A stretch of 64,000 bases of DNA from Thermaurantiacus tibetensis (lineage in GTDB: Bacteria > Pseudomonadota > Alphaproteobacteria > Sphingomonadales > Sphingomonadaceae), in NCBI RefSeq assembly GCF_015354055.1, contig NZ_JACHTM010000003.1, positions 124,001 to 188,000 on the forward strand. Reading direction: 5' to 3'. The translations under genes and the position numbers were made by a program. The notes beneath the pieces were generated by a model that searched no databases, was not told where the DNA came from, and saw only the letters and a list, made by a program, of their open reading frames with translations. This document shows positions 36,118 to 48,689 of the stretch, in pieces (the first letter of the stretch is position 1; each line of letters opens with the position of its first letter).

Positions 36118-36133
36118 CTCCGTTCCCGCGCTC

Positions 36134-36493
36134 TCACTCCGTTCGCGCCGGGCCGCCCGGCCCGCCGCCCTTGTCCCCGCCATCCGCCGCCGCCTCGGCT
36201 TCCACCGCTCGCGTCTCCTGCTCGACTGCGCGCAGGAGGTTGCGGAAGCCCGCCGCCACTCCCAGGAGAAGGAAGAGGATGGCAAGCCAGGGCCCGGTTC
36301 CGAGCTGGCCGTCGAGGAACCAGCCGAGCCCGAAGCCGACGACGGTCGCGACCGCGATTTCCGCCGCGTATCGCGTGCCGCGCGCCAGCGCGGAGGCGGC
36401 CACCTGACGCGGTGGCGGCGCCTGGCGTGCCCTAGCAGCCGCGATGCGGGCGTCGAGATCGTCGCTCGCGCGCCCTTCGGCCGGGTCGGTCAC
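36134..36493 (-). CDS. atpI: ATP synthase-associated AtpI/AtpZ-type protein
   Basis: A 119-residue membrane protein with two helices (YAAEIAVATVVGFGLGWFLD and PWLAILFLLLGVAAGFRNLL) and charged tails, first gene of the atpIBEb'b operon. AtpI-type proteins assist c-ring assembly; related AtpZ may carry magnesium or calcium. The start is a GTG at 36493. The 94 bases upstream, before smc, hold an inverted repeat. Confidence 0.85.
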   Translation of the reverse strand: MTDPAEGRASDDLDARIAAARARQAPPPRQVAASALARGTRYAAEIAVATVVGFGLGWFLDGQLGTGPWLAILFLLLGVAAGFRNLLRAVEQETRAVEAEAAADGGDKGGGPGGPARTE

Positions 36494-36523
36494 GGAAGGA
36501 GCCCCATGTCGCCAGACGGACCG

Positions 36524-36561
36524 GCAGCCGGCAGTGCCGAAGCCCCGCCGAAGCCGGCTGC
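36524..36561. other. Inverted repeat between smc and atpI
   Basis: GCAGCCGGC (36524-36532) pairs with GCCGGCTGC (36553-36561), a perfect nine-base stem around a 20-base loop that holds shorter internal repeats. It lies in the 94-base gap after the smc stop and before atpI. No T-run follows it on the minus strand, so a factor-independent terminator is not supported. It may be a leader structure of the atp operon. Confidence 0.35.
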
Positions 36562-36587
36562 GCGACTAGGGGCAGTCGCCCGGCAGG

Positions 36588-39500
36588 TCAAGCGGCGAGC
36601 AGGTCCTCAGCGCCGGCAAGATCGACGCTCACAAGCTGCGAAACCCCGGGTTCGCCCATGGTCACGCCGAAGAGGCGGTGCATGGCAGCCATGCTGATCA
36701 TGTTGTGCGTGACCACCAGGAAGCGCGTGTCGGTGGTCTCGGCCATGTGGGCGAGAAGCCGGCAGAAGCGCTCGACGTTGGCGTCGTCGAGCGGCGCGTC
36801 CACTTCGTCGAGGACGCAGATGGGCGCCGGGCGGCTGCGAAACAGCGCAAAGACGAGGGCGATCGCTGTCAGCGCCTGTTCGCCGCCGGAGAGCAGCGAG
36901 AGCGACTGGAGCCTCTTCCCCGGCGGCTCAGCCCTGACTTCAAGGCCCGCTTCCAGCGGATCCTCGCTGTCGACGAGCGCAAGCTCGGCCGCGCCGCCCC
37001 CGAAGAGGGACTGGAACAGCTCCCGAAAGGCCCGGTCCACCGCTGCGAAGGCTTCGAGGAGCCGGGCGCGCGCCTCGCGGTTGATGACGCCGATCGAGGC
37101 GCGCAGCCGCGCGACCGCCGTCTCGAGCTCGGCCTTCTCGGCCTTCTGCCGCAGCAGCCCCTCCTCGAGCGCGGCAAGCTCCTCGGCCGCAACGAGGTTG
37201 ACCGCGCCCAGCCGCTCGCGCTCGGCAACCAGCCGCGGAAGCTCGGCGGCTCGCTCCGCAAGCACGGCGGCATCGGGGCAGTCCGCAAGCGGCGCAGGCG
37301 GCGCTCCGCCAGCGGCCTCGAGGAGGCGGTCACAGCCTGCGCGTGCCGCGGCCAGTTCGGCGGCCGCAGCGCCGCGCCGTTCGCGCAGATCGGCAACGCG
37401 GGCGGCAGCGGCCCGGGCTGCGCGGTCGAGGTCGGCAAGCTCGAGGTCGGCTGCCATCACCGCCTCGGCAGCAGCGCCGCGCGCCTGCTCGGCGGCGGCG
37501 ACATCGGCCTCGAGCGCCGCGAGCCGGGCACCGAGCGCGGCAGGCGCGCCGACAAGACGCGCATGGTCCGCGTCGAGCGCATCGATGCGTTCGGCAAGCT
37601 GCGCAAGAGCCGCGCGCGCCGCCTCCCCGCGCGCCTCCCACTCGTCGATCTCGCGGGCAAGGCTCCGCGCGCGCGCCCGGGACTCGCTGGCGTTGCGGAC
37701 CTCGGCGGCAAGCTCGGCGCGCGCTCGCGCCAGCTCCGCCCGCGCCCGCTCGGCCGACTGCCGCGCCACGCCGACTGCCTCGGCCGCGGCCGTCGCATCG
37801 GGAAGGGCCTTCGCGCGTTCGCCTGCCGTCCTGGCCTCCGCCTCGGCGCTCTCGCGCTCGACGGCCAGACGCTCGAGCGCGCTCTCGAGCGCCTGGCGCC
37901 GGGCGTGCTGCTCGGCTGCGGCGTTGCGCGCACCCTGCAGCCGCCCCTCCGCGTCGGCGCGGGCCTTCTGCGCCGCCGCCTCCGCGACCGCGGCGGTCCG
38001 CTCCGCTTCCGCAGCCGCAGCAGCCGCGGCGCGCTGGCGGGCCAGCTCCGCCTCGGCCGCAGCGAGGCGCGCCCGCGGAGCCACCAGGGCCTCGCCGATC
38101 TCGGCCAGCCGGTTCGCCTGCCGCAGCGCCTCGGCGACGGCCGCGCTGCGGCCGCCGGGCGGCGCCTCGAAGCCATCCCAGCGCCAGAGCCAACCCTCGC
38201 GGCTGACGAGCCGCTGCCCGGGGCGAAGCGCGGCGCGCAGGGCGGCGTCCGGCGGCGCCTCGACGAGGCCCACCTGCGCCAGGCGGCGGGCCAGCTCCGG
38301 CGGGGCCGCCACGTGGGGGGCAAGCGGCGTGACTTCAGGTGGCAGCGCGGGATCCTCCGGGTCGGGCGCTGCCCCCGCCCAGCGGCGGGCGGGCGCAGCG
38401 CCCGGCGCTGCCGCGCCGACCGCGGCATCGGCGTCATCCCCGAGCGCTGCGGCCACTGCCGCCTCGAGGCCGGGGGCCACCTCGAGCCGCACGGCCCGCC
38501 CGTTGCCCGGCGAAGCCGAGGCCAGACGCCGGAGCGCCTCCGCCTCGGCCTCGAGCGCGGCGACTTCGGCACGCGCGGCGGCGAGGGCGGTCTCGACCGC
38601 GAGTCGCGCCTCCTCGGCCGCACGGCGCGCGGCGGCAGCGGCTGTCAGCCGCTCCCGCGCGGCCTCGACGTCTGCGACGGCCGCGGCAAGGGTCTGCTCG
38701 GCGGCAGCGACGCGCGCGTCGGCGGCCGCCAGGCCGCCATCCGCCTCCTGGCGTGCAAGCGCAGCCCGCTGGCGGTCATGCTCGGTGCGCAGCCGCTCGA
38801 GCCGCCCCCGCGCCGCCTCGGCGGCTGCACGCGCCGCCCGCCCCTCGGCGACGACAGCCGCATGGGCCTCGACGGCCGCGGCCAGTGCCCGCTCGGCGTC
38901 GGCCGCCTCGGCCTCGAGCCGCGTCACGGTCTCCGCTCCGGGCCCGGCGGCGGCCTCGGCCTCCCGCGCGGATGATTCAGCTGCCGCAAGCTCGGCGCAG
39001 AGCCGGGCACGGGTTGCCTCCGAATCGGCGAGGCGGGCCTCGGCCTGGTCTCGCTCGGACCGCGCCGCGGCGAGGGCTGCCGCAAGGTCGGCCAGGCGCT
39101 GGGTGGCCGCCGCGCGCTCGGCCACCAGGGTGGCGCGCGCGGTCAGCAGCGCCTGGAGCCGGGCCGCAGCCTCTGCCTCGGCCTGCCGGAGCGCAGGCAG
39201 GCCTGCGGCCTTCGACGCCTGCGCCGTGCGCGCCACCGCCTCGACCTCTTCGGCCGCATGCAGCTCGGCCTCCGCCGCGCCTGCCGCAGCCTCGGCCGCG
39301 GCCAGCCGCGCCTCGGCCTCCACCCACGCCAGCCGCGCGGCGGCCGCCTCGGCCGCGCGGATCCGCGCCGAGAGCGCCCGGTAGCGCTCGGCGGCCTTCG
39401 CCTGCCGGCGGAGGGCGGCCGCCCGCGCCTCGCCGGCAGCAAGGAGGTCGGCCAGCCGCGCGAGGTTGGAATCCGCCGCCTTCAGCCGGATCTCGGCCTC

Positions 39501-40052
39501 GCGGCGGCGCACGGCAAGCCCGGCGATCCCGGCCGCGTCCTCGAGCAGCTGGCGGCGCTCGTCGGGCCGGGCGGCGATGATCGCGGCAACCCGGCCCTGG
39601 CTGACGAGCGCCGGCGATTGGGCGCCAGTGGCGGCATCCGCGAACAGCATCTGCACGTCCCGCTGGCGGACGTCGCGCGCGTTGATCCGGTAATCGCTGC
39701 CGCTGCCGCGCTCGATCCGCCGCGTCACCTCGAGGCGGTCCTCGCCGTTGAAGGCGGCGGGCGCCCGGCGCGCGCGGTTGTCGAGGGTGAGCGTCACTTC
39801 GGCGAAGCTCCGCGCCGGCCGGGTGGCGGTGCCGGCGAAGATCACGTCCTCCATGCCGCCGCCGCTCGCTGGCGAGCCGCCGCGGAGCGCCCGGGCGGAG
39901 CTCTCGCCCATCACCCAGCGCAGCGCCTCAAGCAGGTTTGACTTGCCGCAGCCGTTCGGGCCGACGATGCCGGTGAGCCCGGGGAGGATGACAAGCTCGG
40001 TCGGCTCGACGAACGACTTGAAGCCGACGAGGCGCAGCCGCTCGAACTGCAT
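36588..40052 (-). CDS. smc: Chromosome segregation protein SMC
   Basis: The 1154-residue structural-maintenance-of-chromosomes ATPase that extrudes DNA loops with ScpA and ScpB. The N-terminal ATPase half has LVGFKSFVEPTEL and Walker A GIVGPNGCGKSNLLEA. Two long Ala/Glu/Arg coiled-coil arms flank a hinge near residues 500-640. The C-terminal half has the ABC signature SLLSGGEQALTAIALVFALF and Walker B CVLDEVDAPLDDANVERF. The coiled coils are unusually Ala-rich, as expected at this GC level, and give long antisense open frames that should not be annotated. It follows the DsbA-like gene by 28 bases. Confidence 0.97.
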   Translation of the reverse strand: MQFERLRLVGFKSFVEPTELVILPGLTGIVGPNGCGKSNLLEALRWVMGESSARALRGGSPASGGGMEDVIFAGTATRPARSFAEVTLTLDNRARRAPAAFNGEDRLEVTRRIERGSGSDYRINARDVRQRDVQMLFADAATGAQSPALVSQGRVAAIIAARPDERRQLLEDAAGIAGLAVRRREAEIRLKAADSNLARLADLLAAGEARAAALRRQAKAAERYRALSARIRAAEAAAARLAWVEAEARLAAAEAAAGAAEAELHAAEEVEAVARTAQASKAAGLPALRQAEAEAAARLQALLTARATLVAERAAATQRLADLAAALAAARSERDQAEARLADSEATRARLCAELAAAESSAREAEAAAGPGAETVTRLEAEAADAERALAAAVEAHAAVVAEGRAARAAAEAARGRLERLRTEHDRQRAALARQEADGGLAAADARVAAAEQTLAAAVADVEAARERLTAAAAARRAAEEARLAVETALAAARAEVAALEAEAEALRRLASASPGNGRAVRLEVAPGLEAAVAAALGDDADAAVGAAAPGAAPARRWAGAAPDPEDPALPPEVTPLAPHVAAPPELARRLAQVGLVEAPPDAALRAALRPGQRLVSREGWLWRWDGFEAPPGGRSAAVAEALRQANRLAEIGEALVAPRARLAAAEAELARQRAAAAAAAEAERTAAVAEAAAQKARADAEGRLQGARNAAAEQHARRQALESALERLAVERESAEAEARTAGERAKALPDATAAAEAVGVARQSAERARAELARARAELAAEVRNASESRARARSLAREIDEWEARGEAARAALAQLAERIDALDADHARLVGAPAALGARLAALEADVAAAEQARGAAAEAVMAADLELADLDRAARAAAARVADLRERRGAAAAELAAARAGCDRLLEAAGGAPPAPLADCPDAAVLAERAAELPRLVAERERLGAVNLVAAEELAALEEGLLRQKAEKAELETAVARLRASIGVINREARARLLEAFAAVDRAFRELFQSLFGGGAAELALVDSEDPLEAGLEVRAEPPGKRLQSLSLLSGGEQALTAIALVFALFRSRPAPICVLDEVDAPLDDANVERFCRLLAHMAETTDTRFLVVTHNMISMAAMHRLFGVTMGEPGVSQLVSVDLAGAEDLLAA

Positions 40053-40080
40053 CAGCCGGTCCGCCGCCCGGCAGAAGGGC

Positions 40081-40857
40081 TCACGAGAGCGCTGCCTCCA
40101 GCTTCGGGCGAAGCGCCTCCCAACTGGTCACGCCGTCGAGCTTGCGGCCATTCAGGAAGAAGGTGGGGGTGGCGTTCACCTGCATCTTCTCCATCGCCAC
40201 CTTCTGCTGGTCGAGCAGGCGCTGCAGCGCCGCGGCATCCCCGAGGCACTGGTCGAAGCGGGCGCGGGCCATGCCGCGGGGCCGCACGAAGGCATCGAGC
40301 CCGCCGAGCTCGGCGAGCCGGCGGACCTGCTGGTCCTGCGGCAGGGCATTGAGGCTCTTCACGTCGGCATCCGACAGCCGGGTGAAGGGCTGCACGAAGG
40401 CATCATGGTTGCGGTAGAACTGGTCTGCCCAGGTGAAGAACTGCTCCGGCCCGTTGCAGGTGGCAACGAGCACGGCGGCAATGTCGATGGCGTTCAGGAG
40501 GAACGGCCGGTACTCGTAGGAGACCTGCCCGCGCCGCACGAGGCCGGACTTCAGCGCATCCGCCCCCTCGAGGTGGAAGCGCTGGCACACGCCGCAGGTG
40601 AGACTCGCATATTCGACGAGCTTCAGCTTCGCGTCCGGGTTGCCCATGCGGAACCCGCCCTCGGGCGTGGCCACCACGGTCTGCGACCAGTCCCGCGCGA
40701 CGGGCGCGGCCGGCGCGGGGCCGGCAACCGGCGTCGCCGTGCCGGCGGCAGGCGCCTTGCCCGCGGGCAGGTCATCGCCGGCGGGGGTGGCACCGCCGCA
40801 GGCGGCAAGCGCCGCAACCAGCGGACCAGCGAAAGCGAGGCGAATCGGCTTCAACAT
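40081..40857 (-). CDS. DsbA-family thiol oxidoreductase lipoprotein
   Basis: A 258-residue thioredoxin-fold protein exported by a lipoprotein signal (AGPLVAALAACGG, lipid Cys20). The active site is CGVC (Cys88, Cys91) in LVEYASLTCGVCQRFH and the cis-Pro loop is NATPTFFLNG. The inserted helical domain lies between. DsbA-like proteins directly upstream of smc recur in alphaproteobacteria. It may introduce or reshuffle disulfides in envelope proteins such as the Cys-rich DUF3011 protein, which is a guess. ATG 40857 starts the signal peptide; the open frame runs further upstream without a signal sequence. Confidence 0.87.
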   Translation of the reverse strand: MLKPIRLAFAGPLVAALAACGGATPAGDDLPAGKAPAAGTATPVAGPAPAAPVARDWSQTVVATPEGGFRMGNPDAKLKLVEYASLTCGVCQRFHLEGADALKSGLVRRGQVSYEYRPFLLNAIDIAAVLVATCNGPEQFFTWADQFYRNHDAFVQPFTRLSDADVKSLNALPQDQQVRRLAELGGLDAFVRPRGMARARFDQCLGDAAALQRLLDQQKVAMEKMQVNATPTFFLNGRKLDGVTSWEALRPKLEAALS

Positions 40858-40879
40858 GTCGGGTCCTCGAAGCGTAGGG

Positions 40880-42019
40880 CTAACAAGATGTGGGGGGCTC
40901 TGGCAATGCGTGTCGGAACCGGTCCGGCAGGTAGCGGGCGTACCCCTCGCCCGGATCCTCGCCAAGCAGCAGCGCAGCACCCAGGGCGGAAGCTGCCGGC
41001 GCGGTCTGGATTCCCCAGCCGCCCTGGCCGACGCACCAGAAGAAGGCAGGCTCCCCGGGGTCGGGGCCGATGACGGGCAGGCGGTCGGGCGCGAAGGTCC
41101 GCAAGCCCGCCCACTTCGACGCCAGCCGGCGGATGGGCCAGTCGCACATCTGCTCGAACCGGTCGAGCGCGACCGCCATGTCCATCTCGTCGGGCTGGAC
41201 ATCGTGGGGCACGTCGGGCGTCTCGTCGTGGGGCGAGATCCAGAGCCGGCCGGCATCGGGCTTGAAGTAGAGGCTTCCGCCAGCGTCCATCACCACCGGC
41301 ATGTCGGCGGGCGCCTCGGGCCGGACTTCGGTGACGACGATGGTGCGCCGGAGCGGCGCAAGGCCGATGGGGGCGACGCCCGCGGCCTCTGCCACCGCGT
41401 CCCCCCAGGCGCCGGCGGCATCGACGAGCCGGCCGGCCGCAAAGTCGCCGGCGCTGGTGGCAAGCGCCCAGCCATCGCCTCGCCGCTCGGCCCGCGTCAG
41501 CCGGGCGCCGGTGACAAGCGTGGCGCCCGCGCGCTTCGCCGAGCGGAGATAGGCCTGGTGGAGCGCGGCCACGTCGATGTCGGCGCAGCCCGGCTCCCAG
41601 ATGGCGGTCACCCGCCATGCGTCGCGGAGGAAGGGGGCCTTGGCTGCGATCCCCTCGGGCCCCAGCCGCTGGAAGGCAACGTGCCCCGCCTCGAACACCT
41701 GCTCGAGGGCCTCGAGCGTGCCGAGCGCATCGGCGTGCGCCACGTGGAGCGCGCCCCGCGGTGAGAGGATCGCCGTCTCGGCAAAACCGGGCGGCGGCTT
41801 CTGGAAGAAGGCCTTGGAGGCGGTCGTCAGCGGCTGCACGTCGGGCCCGCCGTAGGTTTCGGCATAGAAGGCCGCCGAGCGGCCGGTCGTGTGGTAGCCC
41901 GGCTGGTCCTCCGCTTCGAGCAGCAGGATCGAAAGGCCCGGCGCGCGCGCGAGAAGCGCGTAGGCGAGGCTCGCCCCGGCGATCCCGGCGCCAGCGATGG
42001 CGATGTCGAACCGGGTCAT
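40880..42019 (-). CDS. FAD-dependent oxidoreductase (DAO family)
   Basis: A 379-residue flavoprotein of the glycine oxidase/D-amino-acid dehydrogenase group. The dinucleotide fold begins at FDIAIAGAGIAGASLAYALL and LLLEAEDQPGYHTTGRSAA completes the ribose/adenine site. The C-terminal FAD block is KWAGLRTFAPDRLPVIGPDP with GQGGWGIQTAPA. No membrane segment is evident. Substrate class is a D- or N-substituted amino acid by family; the exact one is unknown. Its ATG overlaps the stop of the upstream hydrolase by four bases (ATGA). Confidence 0.84.
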   Translation of the reverse strand: MTRFDIAIAGAGIAGASLAYALLARAPGLSILLLEAEDQPGYHTTGRSAAFYAETYGGPDVQPLTTASKAFFQKPPPGFAETAILSPRGALHVAHADALGTLEALEQVFEAGHVAFQRLGPEGIAAKAPFLRDAWRVTAIWEPGCADIDVAALHQAYLRSAKRAGATLVTGARLTRAERRGDGWALATSAGDFAAGRLVDAAGAWGDAVAEAAGVAPIGLAPLRRTIVVTEVRPEAPADMPVVMDAGGSLYFKPDAGRLWISPHDETPDVPHDVQPDEMDMAVALDRFEQMCDWPIRRLASKWAGLRTFAPDRLPVIGPDPGEPAFFWCVGQGGWGIQTAPAASALGAALLLGEDPGEGYARYLPDRFRHALPEPPTSC

Positions 42020-42931
42020 GGCGCGTGCCTAGCCGCAAAAGCGCGGATGCGGGAGAGGGCGAAGCGGCGCGGCGCATCTGCCTCGCGCAGGATCTCGTGG
42101 GCGGCGCCCGGCACCGTCTCCGCGGTGCAGGCGGGAAGCCGGGCAGCGACGGCGCGCGCCGCCCGGTTCGAGACGAGGCGCTCGCGCTCGGCAAGGAGCA
42201 TGAGGGTGGGCGTGGCGAGCCTTTCGAGCGGTGCGGCGTGGAGCCGGGCGAGGCTTGTCTCTGCGGCCGCAATCCAGCCCCAGGACACGCCGCCCACCGC
42301 CAGCGCGGGGTCGGCCTCGACCGCGCTCCCCTCCTCGGCGAAGCGGCCGGTGTCCGACGTCAGGATCGTGGCCCGCGCGCGGTCCATCCGGTGGGCTCCC
42401 CAGGGCTTCTGCCCCGGGGCATAGGCCTCGGCCCGGCCTCGCCGCACCTGCCGCCGTGCCAGTGCCGCGAGGACCGCCATGACCGGTCTGGGCAGGGCAA
42501 AGCCGCAGAAGGGCGCGGTGAGCACGAGCGCCGGCACGCGGCCCCGCCCGTCGGCCAGCCAGCGGAGTGCCAGATGCCCGCCCATCGAGTGGGCAAGGAG
42601 GAGCACCTCGCCGCCGAGCGCGGCGCACGCCCAGGGCACGAGCCGGTCGAGATCGTCGAGCCAGAGGTCGAAGCTTGAAATGTGCCCGGCGCCATTGGCC
42701 GGCTTGCCGCCGGAGCGGCCCTGGCCGCGCCAGTCGAAGGCGGCGAGCGCGAAGCCGAGGTCGTGCAGCTCGGCGAAGAGGCGCGCCCATTTCTCGAAGA
42801 AGTCGGCCCGGCCGTTCAGCAGCAGGAGGCGGGCCAGCGGAACCGCGTGCGGCAGGAGGAAGGTGCGCACCGGCGTGCCGTCGGCCATGGCCAGCGTGCC
42901 AACCGCGCCGGCCGCCGGAAGCCGCGGCGGC

Positions 42932-42942
<11 letters not shown>
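42016..42942 (-). CDS. Alpha/beta hydrolase (monoglyceride lipase/lysophospholipase-like)
   Basis: A 308-residue S33-type hydrolase. The oxyanion region is LLLNGRADFFEKWARLF, then AAFDWRGQGRSGG, the nucleophile elbow LLAHSMGGHLALR (Ser119) and the catalytic His in VPGAAHEILRE. The usual acid position (D in DxVVSN) reads ERLVSN, so Glu may replace Asp. The family cleaves acyl esters of lysophospholipids or monoglycerides. The longest start is a TTG at 42942 that overlaps ppdK by 11 bases; an ATG at 42888 is possible but would trim conserved-looking residues. Confidence 0.83.
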
Positions 42943-45582
<2,640 letters not shown>

Positions 45583-45583
<1 letters not shown>

Positions 45584-47775
45584 CAGCCTTCCACCTTCGA
45601 GAAATCGGCGACGAGCGCAGCGGTGGCCCGCAGCTTGGCAAGCAGTGCAAGCCGGTTGCGGCGCAGGCCGGGGTCATCGGCGTTGACGGTGACGGTGTCG
45701 AAGAACCGGTCGACGAAGGGCCGGAGCGCGGCGAGGGTCTGCATGGCGGCGGTGAAGTCCTCCGCGTTGACGGCGGCTCTGACCGCGGCCTGCGCGCCTT
45801 CGAGCGCGGTGTCGAGCGCGCGCTCGGCAGGCTCGACGAGGAGGGCGGGCGCGACGGGCCCGTCGTGCGGGCCGTCCTTCTTCTCCTCCGCCTTCAGGAT
45901 ATTCGCCGCGCGGCGGAAGCCGGCCAGCAGATTCTCCCCCTCCTTCGTCTCGACGAAGGCCTGGAGCGCGCGCACCCGGGCAAGCAGGCGGACGAGGTCG
46001 TCCTCGTGGCCGAGCGCGAACACGGCGTCGATGAGATCGTGCCGCACCCCGGCATCCCGCTCGCGGACCTTGAGGCGCTCGGCGAGAAAAGTCAGTAGCT
46101 GCTGAGTTGCATCAACATTATACTCAAAGTAGATTGACGTCAAACCCAGCGCTTCGATGGCGTCACGATAACTCGAGTTCCTGCTCCAATCCGGGAGATT
46201 TTCCTCAAGAATTTTTAAGTTAGAAAACAAATCGCTTTGTCTTGCAGCTTGAGTCGCTATAGTACTTATCACATTCAGAAAATGAAATTCGAAAACCTTG
46301 AGAATATCCATTCGTAGAGAATGGCCAATGATAATATCAAGTGACGCGAGCGCTGCTCTACGCAAGGCAAACGGATCTTTTGAACCCGATGGTATGAGGC
46401 TAACACTAAAGAATGCCAGGAGCGTGTCCACCCGGTCGGCGAGCGCGACCGCCACCGGTACGCTTCCCTCCGGCACGGGGGCGTAGTGCTGCCGCAAGGC
46501 GGCGACCACTTCCGCCGGCTCGCCCTGCGCGTCCGCGATGTGGGCGCCGATGACCCCCTGAAGCTCGGGGAACTCGCCCACCGTTCCCGTCACCAGGTCG
46601 GCCTTTGCCAGCCGCGCGGCCCGCTCGACAAGACCGGGGGTCGCGCCCGGGAACTGCCCGGGGTGGGTCTCGACCAGCCAGCGCGCCAGCCTCGCGACCC
46701 GCTCGACCTTCTCGGCCATGGTCCCGAGCTTCTCGTGGAAGAGGATGCCGGAGAGCTTCGCCGCCTGCGCATCCAGCGGCACCTTCACGTCCTGCTCCCA
46801 GAAGAAGCGGGCATCGGCGAGCCTTGCCGCCAGCACCCGCTCGTTGCCCGCCACGATCGCCCGGCCGCCGTCGGGCGCCTCGAGGTTGGCAATGCACACG
46901 AAGGCCGGCGCCAGCTGTCCCCTGGCATCGACGCAGGCGAAATATTTCTGGTTCACCTTCATGGTGAGCACGAGAAGCTCCGGCGGCACGGCAAGGAAGG
47001 CCGGGTCGAAGCGGCCGAGCAGCGGCACCGGCCATTCGGCAAGGCCCGCGTTCTCGGCGACCAGCCCCTCGTCCTCGACGAGCGCGAGGCCGGCTGCGGC
47101 TGCCGCCTTGCGCGCACCCTCGCGGATGCGGGCCTTGCGCGCCTCGGCATCGAGCAGGACGAACGCAGCCTCGAGCTGCGCGGCGTGGGTGCGGGGCGAG
47201 TCGATGCGAAGGGCCGTGCCGCCGCCCATGACGCGGTGGCCCATCGTCTCCCGGCCCGAAGCGACGCCTGCCACCGCGAAGGGCACGACCTCGCCGTCGA
47301 GAAGGGCCACGATGCCGCGCAGGGGCCGCACCCAGCGGAAGCCGGTCGGCTCGAAGCGCATCGCCTTCGGCCAGGCGAAGCCGGCAAGGAGCGCCGGCAG
47401 CCGCTCGGCCAGCAGGGCAGCCGTGGGCTCGCCCTCGCGCCGGAGGGTCGCAAACAGGAACCGGCCCCGGTCGGTCTCCCGCTCCTCGAGCTGGTCGCGG
47501 GCGAGCCCGGTCGATTTCAGGAACCCGGCGATCGCCGCGTCGGGCGCATCGGCCCGCGGGCCGCGCCGCTCCTCGACCACGGGTGCGCTCGCCGGCGGCA
47601 GGCCGCGGGCGAGGAGCGCAAGGCGACGGGGGGTGACGTAGGTCTCCACCGCCTCGGCCTGCAGACCCGCCTTGTCGAGGAGGGTCCGGAACCGCTCGCC
47701 AAGCTGCACGGCGGCTTCCGGCTGCATGCGGGCCGGAATCTCCTCGGTGAGCAGCTCGAGGAGGAAGTCAGCCAC
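45583..47775 (-). CDS. glyS: Glycine-tRNA ligase beta subunit, with a low-GC internal segment
   Basis: Beta subunit of the bacterial (alpha2beta2) glycyl-tRNA synthetase, which carries the tRNA-binding and HD-like domains. The 730-residue protein starts with [16 protein letters not shown] from GTG 47775, overlapping the glyQ stop by eight bases; longer starts add non-homologous residues. Family blocks include [48 protein letters not shown] and [14 protein letters not shown]. The C-terminus returns to typical sequence ([20 protein letters not shown]). Residues about 451-563 are encoded by a low-GC stretch that differs from the rest of the gene in codon use and perhaps in length (see 46087-46425). 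No stop or frameshift is present. Confidence 0.95.
46087..46425 (-). other. Low-GC mosaic segment inside glyS
   Basis: About 340 bases are much poorer in GC than the about 70% norm of the window. By hand count, 46201-46260 is 35% and 46261-46320 is 32%, rising to 42-57% at the flanking lines. On the coding strand it uses ATA, TTA, AGA, AAT, TTT and GAT codons, which are very rare elsewhere here. The frame is kept through residues about 451-563, running from near [19 protein letters not shown] to [12 protein letters not shown]. The long chance open frames on the other strand stop here. Likeliest is recombination with a low-GC donor; a mis-assembly must also be excluded. Confidence 0.85.
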
Positions 47776-48634
47776 CCGCCTGCTCCCGCGCGACGAGGCA
47801 ATCGGCAACCGCCTTCACGAGGTCGCGCACCCGGCCGATCGTGGCCTGCCGCTCGGCAACCGAGATGACCCCGCGCGCGTCGAGCAGGTTGAACAGGTGG
47901 CTCGCCCGGATGGCCTGGTCATAGGCCGGAAGCGGCAGCCCGGCCTCGACGAGCGCGCGGCACTCGGCGGCCGCCTTGCGAAACCCGTCGAAGAGCATCT
48001 CCGTGTCGGCCTTCTCGAAGTTGTAGGCCGAGAACTGCCGCTCCGCCTCGAGGAAGACATCGCCGTAGGTCAGGCCCTCCCGGTTGAACGGCAGGTCATA
48101 GACCCGGTCGATGCCGAAGATGTACATGGCAAGCCGCTCGAGCCCGTAGGTGATCTCGCCTGCAACCGGGTTGCAGTCATGGCCGCCAACCTGCTGGAAA
48201 TAGGTGAACTGCGTCACCTCCATCCCGTTGCACCAGACTTCCCAGCCGAGGCCCCAGGCGCCGAGCGTCGGGCTTTCCCAGTCGTCCTCGACGAAGCGGA
48301 TGTCGTTGACCGCCGGGTCAAGGCCGATCGCGGCGAGCGAGCCCAGATACTGCTCGAGGATGTCGGCGGGCGCCGGCTTCAGGATCACCTGATACTGGTA
48401 GTAGTGCTGGAGCCGGTTGGGGTTCTCGCCGTAGCGGCCGTCGCCGGGGCGGCGGCAGGGCTGGACATAGGCGGCCTTCCACGGGCGCGGCCCCAGCGCG
48501 CGAAGAGCCGTCGCCGGGTGAAACGTGCCGGCCCCCATCTCCATGTCGTAGGGCTGGAGAATGGCGCAGCCGCGGGCGCCCCAGTAGGCGTGGAGCGCGA
48601 GGATCAAGTCCTGGAAGCTGGCAGGCAGGGCCAC
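47768..48634 (-). CDS. glyQ: Glycine-tRNA ligase alpha subunit
   Basis: Catalytic alpha subunit, 288 residues, which makes glycyl-adenylate. It starts with [20 protein letters not shown], then [20 protein letters not shown]. Class II motif 2 is around [15 protein letters not shown], and [12 protein letters not shown] lies near residue 170. The start is a GTG at 48634 with no strong Shine-Dalgarno sequence, but the conserved N-terminus leaves no alternative. It overlaps glyS by eight bases. No glycine riboswitch or T-box structure is visible in the 55 bases upstream. Confidence 0.97.
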   Translation of the reverse strand: MALPASFQDLILALHAYWGARGCAILQPYDMEMGAGTFHPATALRALGPRPWKAAYVQPCRRPGDGRYGENPNRLQHYYQYQVILKPAPADILEQYLGSLAAIGLDPAVNDIRFVEDDWESPTLGAWGLGWEVWCNGMEVTQFTYFQQVGGHDCNPVAGEITYGLERLAMYIFGIDRVYDLPFNREGLTYGDVFLEAERQFSAYNFEKADTEMLFDGFRKAAAECRALVEAGLPLPAYDQAIRASHLFNLLDARGVISVAERQATIGRVRDLVKAVADCLVAREQAGG

Positions 48635-48689
48635 GGGCGCGGGCGTTAGCGGCTGCCGCGCGCCAATGAAAGCCCGAAGCCCGAACGCC

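Noticed and set aside
36658-39384. A 908-codon plus-strand frame opposite smc
   Set aside because: Ser/Ala/Arg-only composition from reversed Ala/Glu/Arg coiled-coil codons; smc motifs are intact on the minus strand.
48635-48689. Glycine riboswitch or T-box before glyQ
   Set aside because: The gap is 55 bases, with no room for the known aptamer and no recognisable conserved core.
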